Shown here: piece by piece, positions 26,601 through 34,889 of the stretch | Position numbering within the stretch: position 1 is the stretch's first letter | How the letters are laid out: each line of letters starts with the position of its first letter | Assembly: GCA_009103225.1 (NCBI GenBank) | Contig: RHPI01003389.1 | Coordinates: forward strand, 950,468-1,014,467 | Direction of reading: 5' to 3' | DNA: 64,000 nucleotides | DNA from: Chlorokybus atmophyticus | Taxonomy: Eukaryota > Streptophyta > Chlorokybophyceae > Chlorokybales > Chlorokybaceae | The notes under the pieces: generated by a model | Told to the model about the DNA's origin: nothing | The model's input: the letters and a program-made list of their open reading frames with translations, nothing else | The model's database searches: none | Made by a program: the position numbers and the translations under genes

Positions 26601-27503
26601 GCCCTCCATCACCTCCTTGTTTGGTGTGAGATGACGATCGCAGCCAGAGTCCACCACCCAGAAAGCTGTGCCCGCCCTCGAACTGGATGCAGTGAAGGCG
26701 ACATGTTTCTCCTTGTGTTGGTGCTCGTTGCCGCTGTTGCTGGTGCTTGCTCTAGGTTGCCCCTGTTGTTTCTTCCTACAGTCCTTCACAATGTGCCCCT
26801 TCCAACCACACCAGTGGCATGTGAGGTCTTTGTGACGAGGATTGCCTGGCTTGTTGCCCTTGTACTTCTCTTCATGGTTGCTCTTCTTTGCGTGCTTGCC
26901 GGTGTAGAAGGCGACGGCATCCGCTTGCTCGTCCTTCTTCACAACCCTCTGCTCCACGGTGAGCAGCTTCGGTAGCACATCGTCCAACGTCAACTCCGAT
27001 GATGACGTCTCCAGCAGGGTTGCGACGACCTCGTACTCTGCTGGTAGCCCTGCAACAATGGCCAGCACTACCTCCGTCTCCCCCATGTTGTGGCCGACGT
27101 TGATGAGGTCCGCCCACAGCTCTCTCGCGCGCGCAACATACTTTGTGATGGGTTCTGCTGCCTCCTTCCTGAGTGCGCTGAGCTGCTTGCGTAGATGCAA
27201 CTTTCTGGCATTGTTCTTGGCTCTGAAAACGGCTGATAGCTTTTCCCAAGCTTGTCTACCATCTTCACATGCAGTGAGCATGGGAAAGTGATGCGGTTTG
27301 CTGTTCAACACAAGCAAAGAGTGTGCTTCTGCTGAATGCTCTGACCACACAGTGTTCGCTCCTGGTGTTGGTGGTGGTGCCTTTGGATCAACGTACTTCC
27401 ACACCTTCTTGTGGATGAGCAAGGCCTTCATCTCCACGCACCATGTGTTGTAGTTGTCGGTGTCCAGCTTTGCAATCTGCCCCTTGTCGTAGGTCGCCTC
27501 CAT
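23616..27503 (-). CDS. Copia gag-pol polyprotein, intact
   Basis: 1295 residues from ATG at 27503 (MEATYDKG); the frame is open further upstream but without an earlier ATG. Domains in order: gag; zinc knuckle CHWCGWKGHIVKDC (about residue 230); protease with VVDSGCDRHLT (about 285); integrase with HHCC (WHRRFGHLS...CEPC) and DDE core (DVCGPM, SDRGGEY, TPQQNGAAERLNRT); RT with WVFKVKRD, DVKTAFLYGELEEEIF and YVDDIIIT; RNase H with CDSDFAGD, TSEAEYMA and the terminal KHIDVMHHF. Protease-integrase-RT-RNaseH order defines Ty1/copia (Pseudoviridae). All catalytic residues I can identify are present. No frameshift or stop is seen. Confidence 0.95.
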   Translation of the reverse strand: MEATYDKGQIAKLDTDNYNTWCVEMKALLIHKKVWKYVDPKAPPPTPGANTVWSEHSAEAHSLLVLNSKPHHFPMLTACEDGRQAWEKLSAVFRAKNNARKLHLRKQLSALRKEAAEPITKYVARARELWADLINVGHNMGETEVVLAIVAGLPAEYEVVATLLETSSSELTLDDVLPKLLTVEQRVVKKDEQADAVAFYTGKHAKKSNHEEKYKGNKPGNPRHKDLTCHWCGWKGHIVKDCRKKQQGQPRASTSNSGNEHQHKEKHVAFTASSSRAGTAFWVVDSGCDRHLTPNKEVMEGYRKLTSTIKVAGFGGEVLVAEGVGNVRLQCKVGNTLREVLLRNVLHVPKAIASLFSVRVAERLGAEILFRKGGCSVILDGVVHMVGIADPGGLYHVEQPQDRDIQAMVVKDKESPTLWHRRFGHLSYVNLTRLVAEKMVKGIHLSTEELKNASGALCEPCLVAKQHAMPFPSSSSSSQHPCELVHMDVCGPMRIVAKGGARYFATFLDDYSKLSIIFPLTLKSEVAGAVRTVVALLETQSGNKMKAMRSDRGGEYINKELKEFFASKGIRHETTAPYTPQQNGAAERLNRTLLERVRAMLNDTKMEDSLWKEAVLTANYIRNRSPVSSEQKTPWEHFYGATPDVSGMRVFGCTAYALVPKQLRHKLEPVSKKGIFVGYEPGSKAYRILLEDTQKIIVSREVVFHEGLSQPEAGFFPEDEAQPEHPETVEATGKAIIDDKGEQDSTVADKQSHLQQEHAARRYPVRERKAPDFLHKAHVASVQNEEPSTYEEALLAPDAEQWQRAMDEEIASLHANNTWSLEQLPQGVKTIPVKWVFKVKRDGQGNIERYKARLVAKGFLQQEGVDFNEVFAPASKHTTFRALLAMVAAEDLELHHLDVKTAFLYGELEEEIFIEQPPGYEEGERGTACKLIKALYGLRQAPRMWHIKLTKELEALGFTASSADPGLFIHADNKVWLLVYVDDIIITARQVHHLQETKLALQQAFSVRDLGEAKWFLGMVIERDRAARTIKISQEQMVRRLVTKFGLTEAKTKTTPLALGTALIKAKDEEVLDKAQYPYGELVGSMLYLAVCTRPDVAHAVGVLARYMSAPSMEHWRAAKGVLRYVAGSATVGIKFGSGSTELEGYCDSDFAGDLNSRRSTTGYVFKLNGGVVSWNSRLQPTTAASTSEAEYMAAAAAVKEALWLRKLMADLEHPMACIVINCDNQGAIKLLKHPIASARTKHIDVMHHFVRDRVTRKEVEFQYCNTEGMLADFMTKPLSPLKFKTCCAGLGICV

Positions 27504-27617
27504 TTCTGTCGAGCCTGCCTTTCTTGCAGTTGACACCCAAGGCTCTGCTACCAACAAGCTACCGTAGTGTAGAACTACTATGCACTCAAGCTAGTCTCAC
27601 ACTCCTCAAGCGTAGTG

Positions 27618-27630
27618 TGGGCCCATAACC
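27618..27630 (-). promoter_or_regulatory. Half-tRNA primer-binding site of copia 1
   Basis: The plus strand reads TGGGCCCATAACC next to the LTR, the sequence of the anticodon arm of initiator tRNA-Met. The minus-strand PBS is therefore complementary to an internal tRNA segment rather than its 3' end, as in Drosophila copia. Confidence 0.8.
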
Positions 27631-28054
27631 TGTTGAAGGACTAGCATGCACATGTAGCTGAGGCAAGCATGGATACACACGGACAGAGCTACCGCCACCA
27701 GAGCATACACAAGTCACATCACATTCATCTATTACAAGTTGTCCGCTGGTTCTTATACCAGCCAGTTACACACACGTCTACGTTTGCAAGCACTGCGTAA
27801 GCTATACTCAGCCTTTTGACGCGCTCTAAGCTGCGTTGTCTTTCTCACAACCAGAGCTTTCCAACAAGCTCTTACACGCCAAATATGAGTAAGTATACGC
27901 GGAGATACAAAGCAGTTAGTAAGGCTCCAGTCTGGAGTCCGGAGTCTGGTCCGACGATGCCATCTTGCTAAGTCCGGACCTAGTGCTCGTCCTTACGACC
28001 TTCTACTCCTGTGTGGAGGGTCGATGCTGATCGTATGTAGGAATACTCTCAACA
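27631..28054 (-). repeat. 5' LTR of copia 1
   Basis: 424 bp, identical to the 3' LTR; followed by TSD GAACT at 28055-28059. Confidence 0.93.
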
Positions 28055-28273
28055 GAACTATGAGGCTTGAGTGTGGTGCATTGTATTAATGCTTAATGCC
28101 ACACGGCGGACTGATTGTTGAATGTTGCATGGCACATTCAATTGTGGTGACAGTTGTGCAGTGACGGCTGCCCGGTATTGTACACGTCCACATGCAAAAG
28201 TCTTAGCATACGATTAGCAATGCCTAACCGACTGATATGCTCCAAACTCAGAGTAGTGAGACAAGTACATGTG

Positions 28274-31200
28274 TCACATGGAAGTGCAGTGAACGTTCAC
28301 CCAATACTTGCCCTCTTGTACACGGGCGCTGTCCTTGTCAAACATGGGGAGCAGCTGGACAATGCCTTTTACTTGCTCCAGAGTCACGACATCGAGATGT
28401 GGACCGCCTCGACACTTTTCCCATTCCATAGCGATGCACTTTGTGTCGCTCGTCACATCCAGCTTCGTGTACCAGCGGACAAACATGACCTCCTTCCAAA
28501 CACGCTCGCCGCTACCACCCCACACCACCACGCGCAAAAAAAGGAGTGCCTGAGCCCACCGCGTCACTTTCATACCGTCCTCATCACCTTCCAACTCAGG
28601 TGTAGAGAACCAAGGCCGCCCATGGAACATCCCAGTTGCGCGCGCCATGCTGACTCTTGATGTCATGTACACCGCTGCGCCTCCATTCACCACGCGAACA
28701 GCACGCCACCCGTCGGGCAACTCCAGTTGTTCCCTCCTCAACCAGCTGTCCAGGGTGGCAGGCAGCTTGTCGGCAAATGGAGTCTTCAAGGCGACTTGGC
28801 GGCTATGCGCAGATCCGCTCCGATACAGGCTGGACTCCCTCCTTGTCAGCACATCCATCCGTAGCAACTTGTCCGTCTTCTTCATGACATTACAGCACTG
28901 CTGCCGCGCCTGCGCCATGACCGAGCGCATCTCGGGATCCACCATGCCATCCTCTCTCACATATTCCGCACAGCTCCATGCCTTCAGGATATGTGCTTGG
29001 TAGTCCCGGTTGTTGCCACCACGCGCCCACCGTTTGATATTTTGGGCGTGCGTCTGCTCCATGCGGTTGGCGCTGAACCAATCTGGGTGTCCACTGCTGA
29101 CAATTGCCGGCCCAAAATGAGTGAGCTGATGCATCTTCTCGATCTTCCAACCTGACTTCTGTGCAGAATATGACGACAGTAGCGGATGCAACACTGCAGC
29201 TTTAATGGCAGCCAGCTCGTTGTCGGCTGTGGTCAGGGTCTCTCTTTTGTGTTCATGCGCCTTGAGCAACATCTTGTTCCACTGGGCAAGCGATGCGGCA
29301 GCAATAGTGAAGAAATCGTTGCCCTCACTGTCGAGCAGCAAACCGTCTGCGAGGACCGGCAGCAGCTGCAGCACCGCAACTTTCTCCACCACCTGAAAGG
29401 AGTGGTTGGACAGGAAGAAATCTACTGTGCTTGTGGGTGCCTTGAAGTGCAAAACCCGCAGAGTTGCCTTGCATGTATTCAGCCTGTGCACATCTGCTTG
29501 TGAGCACGTGTCGTTGGCTTTTGTGTTCAACACAAAAGCAACACTAAAGCCGTGCCTGGCCTGCAGAATTTGTCTCGTGGATGGACGCATTCGTTCCTTC
29601 ACGGCGTCATACACAGCAGCAAGCAGGTGGTCAATGATGCCTCCCAGCACATGCATAGCGTCAGGGGTAAGACGAGAGTAGCAGTCAGCTCCCGGCACCC
29701 GCGACTGTCGCCAACCCCACAGAGCATTCTGTCGCCAAACCACATTAGCTGGTTTCACGGAAAGCCATTCGTCTTCACGAATGCCGATAAGTTGACCATT
29801 ACCTCCTCGACATGCATGGAGTGCTGCTCTTTGAAAGCCTTGGCTGTCTGGCGTGCATTCCTAACACCGCTATGCAGGTCCGCCCGCAGCTGACGTATTG
29901 CTGGTGTGTAGAAGGCCTCTGTTCTCAATTCCCGGTCCTCATCCATCTTCAACAGATTTGATTTGGTGACAAGACAAACATCGCAAGAATGTCATGATTG
30001 GTTGCCCGACACAGTGCGTGCGAGTGTGGCAGTCTCCTACAACACGACAAACTCAAATGTTCTATTGACAACATCCTCCATGACCTGTTTGCTGGCAGGC
30101 TGCATCCGGTTACAACCATGCATGCCCACTACCTGCAAATCGCTGATATAGTTGGCAAGCGCGGGAAACACACGACGCTCGATGCCATTCGGGTCGATGA
30201 GCTGCGAACCTTCTCAACTCGCCCGCTTCACATCCCCTAACACTACATTCAAAGCGTCATGAAAAATTTCACGTTTTCGAATGGAGAACGATTTCTAACC
30301 CTGCGCCCCGGTGGGATGCTCGGCCACTGCGTGAACCACCGGCAGAAGCGCTATCATAACAACCCCTATGTTGCTAGCATACATGTCCCAACTGTAGTTG
30401 GCAAGCGATGGCATCAAAAGGTAGCCAGAGCGCTTGCCCGCGCTGTCCAGCGTGGTCTTGTCACTGTACAGAATGGCAGGCGCCAAGTAGGACGCTTCCC
30501 CCACCTCTCTCCTCAAATCCATCTCCACATCCTTCCACCAATCGCCCGTGGAAGGATGGCCAAAGCTGTGCTCGTCACCACTGTAGATTGAAGCCATTGG
30601 CGGCATGTGGATTGCCATACAACCGCGCGAGCCATACCTACTCCGACTAAGAGCATTACTTACTATGCTGGCCTCAGAATAGATACTGCATCGATACTGC
30701 ATTATGTACTGCATGTCACAGACCTTGGCCGGCATATATGTGACGCTGATGTCCTGATCCTCAGGGTCTCCAGGCTTGCGCAGATCAGCCGTCACGTAGT
30801 TCTGATACGGCAGCACACTCGCATGTGCATATGTGACATGGCTCTGATGGTTGAAGCACATGCACCGCACACCGTGAACACACCTCAGACTGAGAGAAAT
30901 CAATTGTGGTCCGGAGGTAGCTGGCCACATGCACACCGGTCTCCCACTGGAGCTCTTCCGTCAGGAAGTGTGCATTTCGGATGCACTTGATGATCCGCCC
31001 CATGTCGGAGGCCGACAAGCCTTGGCCGTTGTTGCACTGCACGAATACCACTGCAAGAGCATGCTCCGAGCCATACCACCTGGATTCCAACACGTGCGAA
31101 GGGCTGCCTCCACTTCCATGTTGGCGTGCCACAGGTTTCTCAGGCACACGCACACATCGAAAGCCCTCGTTCACTTCCTCCTCCTCCTGTTGCTGCTGTG

Positions 31201-31405
31201 CGTGTATCTCCTGGAGGAATCCTTCAGCATCAAGCATGTGCGCCTCGATCGAACTCCCCGGTTGAACATGACCCGCATCGTACCGTAATGGACGCTGGTC
31301 GACATACAGCTTGATCTGCTTGCACACCCTGCTGCTAATAATGTGCATGCAGACCGAGCTGCGTGTGGCGAAGCGCCTGTGGCAATACGAACAAAGGACT
31401 CCCAT
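28274..31405 (-). CDS. Tnp2/Plavaka-like DDE transposase with C2HC finger
   Basis: Starts at ATG 31405. The first 30 residues form a zinc finger (C5, C8, H21, C28) followed by a Gln/Glu-rich linker. The next block (about 30560-30300) has WWKDVEMDL...APAILYSDKTTLD and GVVMIALLPVV, the first catalytic Asp region of Tnp2-type transposases. After a poorly resolved stretch (about 30240-29760, containing DPNGIERRVFPALANYISDLQ) comes RLTPDAMHVLGGIIDHLL (second Asp, about 29670). Later comes HPDWFSANRMEQTHAQNIK (probable catalytic Glu, about 29060). The C-terminus ends at 28274. The frame is not continuous: there are breaks near 29755, 30000 and 30290-30940, so introns or decay exist. It should cut and join the element's ends in the nucleus. 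It is convergent with the methyltransferase, about 200 bp apart once copia is removed. Confidence 0.72.
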
Positions 31406-31474
31406 ATCTCACTACTAACGTCGACACAGGTGTCGCCAATGTAACCTGCATCATATCCAGCAACACGCACACCC

Positions 31475-31620
31475 GCCGCCGCCGCCGCCGCCGCCACCGC
31501 CACCGCCACCGCCACCGCTACCCTTGCATGCCAGAGGTGGGAAACTTGGCCGCCATTCACTGGCTCCGTCGTACCATTATTATGGTACGATCAAGCCATT
31601 GCACGTCCAGGGTGAGTCTC

Positions 31621-31663
<43 letters not shown>

Positions 31664-31765
31664 TGATTGAACCGTTTCAATGGTACGAAGATGCCTTTGC
31701 CAAAAGGTACCATTGAAATGGTATCTTTGTACAGTGGCAATGGCAGTTCGTACCATTGACAACTC
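31475..31765. repeat. GCC triplets, (TA)n and right GGTACGA cluster
   Basis: A CCG/CCA triplet run (about 31478-31520), several GGTACGA/TCGTACC sites (31567-31765) and a perfect (TA)n tract at about 31623-31661. The order mirrors the left cluster at 16779-17128, so the gene core is bracketed by inverted modules. Confidence 0.75.
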
Positions 31766-31799
31766 TGGCATGTCAGTCCCCCTGCGCATGAAAACACCA

Positions 31800-32451
31800 T
31801 TGATAGCTCCGCCAAGCTATGCCCTTATAGGGGCGTGATGCCGAGGGTATGTGGCGTTTGGAGGATCGTTGGCGGCGCTGCCAGGGGCGTAGTGGGCATT
31901 GTGGTCGAGGTCCGAGATGAATTCCATGTTCGCACAGGCCGGGCAGGGTGCCGGAGGGGTGTCCTCGGTGTCAAACCCCACCATGCCTACCAAGGGCACA
32001 GCCAATGACGACAGTGGCTCGGGCAATATCTTACACGGCTCCCCCTTCGAGTGGGCAAAGGCACACCACAATACTGCCTCTAAAAAAATCCGACCCACCA
32101 GCAGCTGCGACCATGGCGACATGATTGAAGGGACCAAACAAGACTGGCATAACCAAGGTGGGTTACGATGCACTGTCAATGCCATATGCTAGGGTTCTTT
32201 TATCTTGCACATGCACAGCCTCAAATATCTTGCAATTGACATACACTGTCAATACCACATACACACCCTCATGCACAACCTCCAGTGTCATGGACATGAA
32301 CAGCATGACCAATCTCGCAAATGCACAGCCTATTTCTACTTGCAAGAGCTCACAAGTCGCAAAAGAGAAGCTGCGCAGTACCACGAACGGGTAATCCATG
32401 ACCTAGTTTAATGTTCCCAGCGGTATTTAAGCAGTATGCTTGCAGATTGCC
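31800..32451. other. Right-hand spacer inside giant transposon
   Basis: A minus-strand open stretch (32185-31817) includes ANMEFISDLDHNAHYAP..., with no ATG-anchored structure I can support. It might be an upstream exon of the transposase gene or noncoding. Confidence 0.35.
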
Positions 32452-32772
32452 ATGTTGGTCAGAGTGAACCGAGAGCAGCGCGGCAGACTGACTGTCTGCC
32501 TGGCGGAGTGCAACAAAGCGAAAGACGAGGTAAGCATGTGTATGCTGATGGGCTAGTCCTCTGGCAGAACGCCACTCTTACAGCATTACCAAATGCAGGT
32601 GGTCACTCTCAAAGCGACCATCAAGCGCATGCGCGTGCACGGCGAGGCGCTAACATTTATGCTGAAGGACGAAGTAGCCACTGTACTGTCAGCGAGCGCG
32701 GCAGCAGATGAAGATGACTCCGGCGTTGAAGCAGAAGACTTGTCGGAGGAGGAACAGGAGGAGGGGGTTTGA
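32452..32772 (+). CDS. Small acidic coiled-coil-like protein, spliced
   Basis: Two exons close perfectly. 32452-32529 (ATG, 26 codons, ends GACGAG before GTAAGC) joins 32599-32772 (after AATGCAG) to give 83 residues ending at TGA. The N-terminus is basic (MLVRVNREQRGRLTV); a helical middle (VVTLKATIKRMRVHGEAL) leads to a strongly acidic tail (Asp/Glu over the last 25 residues). Family unknown. Its place between the transposase and the right end of the giant element suggests a transposition accessory or chromatin-interacting role, which is inference. Confidence 0.55.
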
Positions 32773-32799
32773 GGAGGAGTTCTGAGGCAGGCACCACGG

Positions 32800-33331
32800 G
32801 TTGATAAGTTGCGCATGAGTCCAACAGCTATATTCAATGTTATAGGGTAGTTTCATGCGCAAGTCGGCTGCTCAGTTGCAAGTGGACATACTCTCACCAC
32901 TGCCGGTACATTGTATATATCGTGGGCTTATAGGTGCAAGACCAAACAATCAGTCCAAGGTTTGTACAAGCTGCATGGCATGTTAGTGTTGGCTTACGGC
33001 AAGAATTGCCAACTTTTGTCAAACGGCAAGGGTCACATATTAACAGCAGTGTAACGGCAAACAAACTGCCGGCTATTGCTGTCAGCTGTCCGTAACTACC
33101 GGCTAATGGCCATCTGTGCACATTGACTAAAGGGTAACTGGTTGACAACTCTCGGCCGGTTAATGCCACTGACAACCACTTTCGGCCCGCGGCCGTCTGC
33201 GTCAGTCCACTTAAGCCAACGGCAAACCCAACAGTAAAAAAGTAATATTTCAGGCAGCGACAGGCAGGCTCAGGCAGGCTCAGGCACCAGTCAGTCCCTC
33301 AGTCCTTAGTCAGTCATCGTGAAAAATTTGC
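32800..33331. repeat. Right terminal region of giant transposon
   Basis: Repeated ACGGCAA / CGGC motifs (about 32990-33235) are followed by CAGGCTCAGGCA repeats and CAGTCCCTCAGTCCTTAGTCAGTCA before the end. The last block is shared with the elements ending at 12727 and 1296. Confidence 0.75.
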
Positions 33332-33336
33332 GATGG

Positions 33337-34200
33337 TTTAGAACCAGTTTCACCTTCCTTTGCAACTTGTGAACTTGGTTCCCTTCGTGTCCATGCATGT
33401 TGAAAGCTTCCCCTAGGCTGATCACCACGCTCTTGCTTGCTCCCACGCCTCTAGTCAGCGTTTGTCGCAGAAGACTTAAGTACAACGCGTCAAGACGCTC
33501 CGCGATGCGTATAGCTTGCGCTAAAGTTTTAGGATCTCGTAGCTCCACTTCTTGCGTCCCAAAGGTTTTAAACCATGCGTGTACCTGTCCAACTGCTCTT
33601 CTTTGGTCATATTGGGTAAGGACATCACAAAACGCTGAAACGTAGCCGTGTACGCAGTCACTGACCCCGTTTGCAGAAGGGCTGCAATTTTATCGCGTGC
33701 GGCCTTCGCACTCTCCACGGGAACAAACGGATGCCTGATCTCCAGAGCCAACTCTTCCATGGTGGTCAATGGTAGCGCCAACCCACTTGCGACACGCGTA
33801 CAACAATGTCTTCACCATACAAGTGCTGCACCTTCAAGCAATGTCGCTGCAACGTCCACGTGCAGATGCGTGGGCACCTCTATGAGCTTCAACCAAAACG
33901 ATACTTGCAAAACCATTGGCCTACTGCATCTCCATCACGTTGACCCTTGAATGGCTTGGGCTTTGGCACCTTCACATGCACGCGCGACCTTTATGCCAAG
34001 GGAACTTGTATACGCGCCATCGCATGCTCATACGCCTCGCGTTGTGCTTGTGCCGCCGCTTGAGTGTGATGAAGCTCTTCCTTCAATGCTAAGATGGCAG
34101 CTTGAAGCTCTTCCATCCGAGCGTCCTCCATCTCCACTAACACACTACACTCCACTTCCGAATGAAAAGTGTAATCGCCCACACACTTCCTCTCTCACCT
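33337..34200 (-). pseudogene. Gypsy gag N-terminus
   Basis: The minus strand from about 34182 encodes a coiled-coil-like start (MEELQAAILALKEELHHTQA...). A gag segment follows (PFVPVESAKAARDKIAALLQ, TYTATFQRFVMSLPNMTKEE-like; 33781-33525), then after a frame change ETGSKP running up to the giant-transposon insertion. Joining across the 5-bp duplication continues into SPMEVGAVYT at 13940. Confidence 0.8.
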
Positions 34201-34211
34201 TCGTATTCCGT

Positions 34212-34223
34212 GCTCCGATACCA
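34212..34223 (-). promoter_or_regulatory. Gypsy primer-binding site
   Basis: The minus strand reads TGGTATCGGAGC two bases inside the 5' LTR, complementary to the 3' end of initiator tRNA-Met. Confidence 0.85.
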
Positions 34224-34225
34224 TC

Positions 34226-34884
34226 TGTGACGGTGCTCGTGCCTTGTCATCTGTGAGTTGGTCCAATCAACAACCCTCTCACCAAGGCACGGTATTCACA
34301 CCGAAACCTTGCCCCCTCTGCCAAGCACACACGCGTGCCCCGCCACTCGCGTACGCACGCGCACGCGCTTGAAGCTACACACCGACTTGTGTAGCACCTT
34401 GGATCGTCACGCAAGCAAGCACACACCAGTGGACACACATTAGCAACCCCTGCTAACTACCACTAGGCTTGCACACAAGAATTTGGGAAGCCAAAGGTTG
34501 TATGGCACATTGTAGAATGTCGCTTTTATACCTACCAGTCTGCACATGCTACTGTCTAGACGATTCCTGTACTACAAAAAACCAGATGCTAAGATGGTAT
34601 TGCAGAACCTTGTAGTATACTTCTGTACCTTTCTTACGCACCAAAGATCTCCTGGTAGGTGCTCATATGGTCAAGTTATATTACTTGGCGCCAGGCCCTT
34701 CCAAAAATCTGGTCGAGCCCTTCTCGACTGGCCCTCCGTTTTCTGGCACCTTCCGGACTGGTCTTGGGGCCCCTATCGATATCCGCGGCAGACTCATAAC
34801 TCGCCGATATCTACCATAAGCCATGAAAACGTGGTGCTCGATAAATGGGCAAAAAAGGGTCCTAAAATAACCTCGACTGTTACA
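34226..34884 (-). repeat. 5' LTR of gypsy
   Basis: 659 bp; element-strand ends TGTAACAGTCG...CCGTCACA. It carries the empty site for the MITE at about 34613. Confidence 0.87.
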
Positions 34885-34889
34885 CACGA

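Larger units (their letters stand above)
23150..28054 (-). mobile_element. Intact, very young Ty1/copia retrotransposon
   Basis: 4,905 bp flanked by a perfect 5-bp duplication GAACT (23145-23149 and 28055-28059). LTRs of 424 bp (23150-23573 and 27631-28054) look identical base for base, indicating recent insertion. One uninterrupted gag-pol frame lies between them. The primer-binding site is the internal half-tRNA type (27618-27630) and the polypurine tract abuts the left LTR. It sits in the 3' end of the transposon-borne methyltransferase. The second copy of that gene at 63.8 kb lacks copia here and confirms the pre-insertion sequence. It is potentially autonomous. Confidence 0.95.
21439..28069 (+). 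pseudogene. Phage-like C5 DNA methyltransferase with zinc finger and Tudor-like segment (broken)
   Basis: Exon 1 (21439-21813) encodes a Cys-rich region starting with a C2HC finger (CPQC...H-x3-C). Exon 2 from about 21959 carries a Tudor/Agenet-like stretch (GEWYAGVV...IVFDDGD) and then the catalytic domain: motif I DLFCGGGSASGG, GMDIS, motif IV ASPPCQ (22604-22621), FVIENV (motif VI), LCGTMFGL...FRHRLFET (motif VIII) and IANAVPPAMAECIGR (motif X). The domain resembles single-domain phage and bacterial cytosine-C5 enzymes more than eukaryotic DNMTs. Three lesions are visible: TGA at 22601-22603 directly before ASPPCQ, a frame change between motifs IV and VI, and the copia insertion at 23150 in the last codons, after which the original stop lies at about 28067. 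A partial second copy lies at 63782-64000. Confidence 0.8.
13951..33331 (+). mobile_element. Giant Tnp2/Plavaka-like DNA transposon with OTU and C5-methyltransferase cargo
   Basis: It is bounded by a perfect 5-bp duplication GATGG (13946-13950 and 33332-33336) within gypsy gag. Left end TCGTCGCAATATGTTTTCCC; right end, read inward, GCAAATTTTTCACGATGAC; the terminal inverted repeats are short and imperfect. The length is 19,381 bp, or about 14.5 kb without the nested copia and its duplication. Contents from left: subterminal repeats, accessory gene (-), OTU/RING gene or genes (+), methyltransferase (+), transposase (-), small acidic gene (+), right subterminal region. Two related short elements (1296-2863 and 10983-12727) share both ends. 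The transposase resembles EnSpm/CACTA-type Tnp2 and Plavaka enzymes. Classical CACTA elements make 2-3 bp duplications, so the 5-bp TSD and absence of CACTA termini set this family apart. Confidence 0.82.
7145..34884 (-). mobile_element. Ty3/gypsy chromovirus split by nested insertions
   Basis: Element orientation is minus. The 5' LTR is 34226-34884, followed (leftwards) by the PBS (34212-34223), gag N-terminus (to 33337), gag zinc knuckle and protease (13950-12733), RT-RNaseH-integrase-chromodomain (10977-8390), the polypurine tract (8241-8255) and the 3' LTR (8240-7145). LTRs run TGTAACA...CACA in element orientation. Flanks read ACGA on both sides (AACGA at 7140-7144, CACGA at 34885-34889), a TSD with one mismatch. 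Removing three insertions with their duplications (MITE, 1.75-kb transposon, 19.4-kb transposon) leaves about 6.2 kb, a normal gypsy length. Reading frames carry several frameshifts and stops, so it is a dead copy. Confidence 0.87.

Noticed and set aside
23757-27291. Numerous plus-strand open frames of 60-126 codons
   Set aside because: All are antisense or shifted shadows of the copia polyprotein.
13951-33331. Endogenous giant virus fragment (methyltransferase, OTU and RING are also found in large DNA viruses)
   Set aside because: Spliced genes, transposase, TSD and short non-autonomous relatives fit a transposon; no viral hallmark gene (capsid, ATPase, polymerase) is seen.
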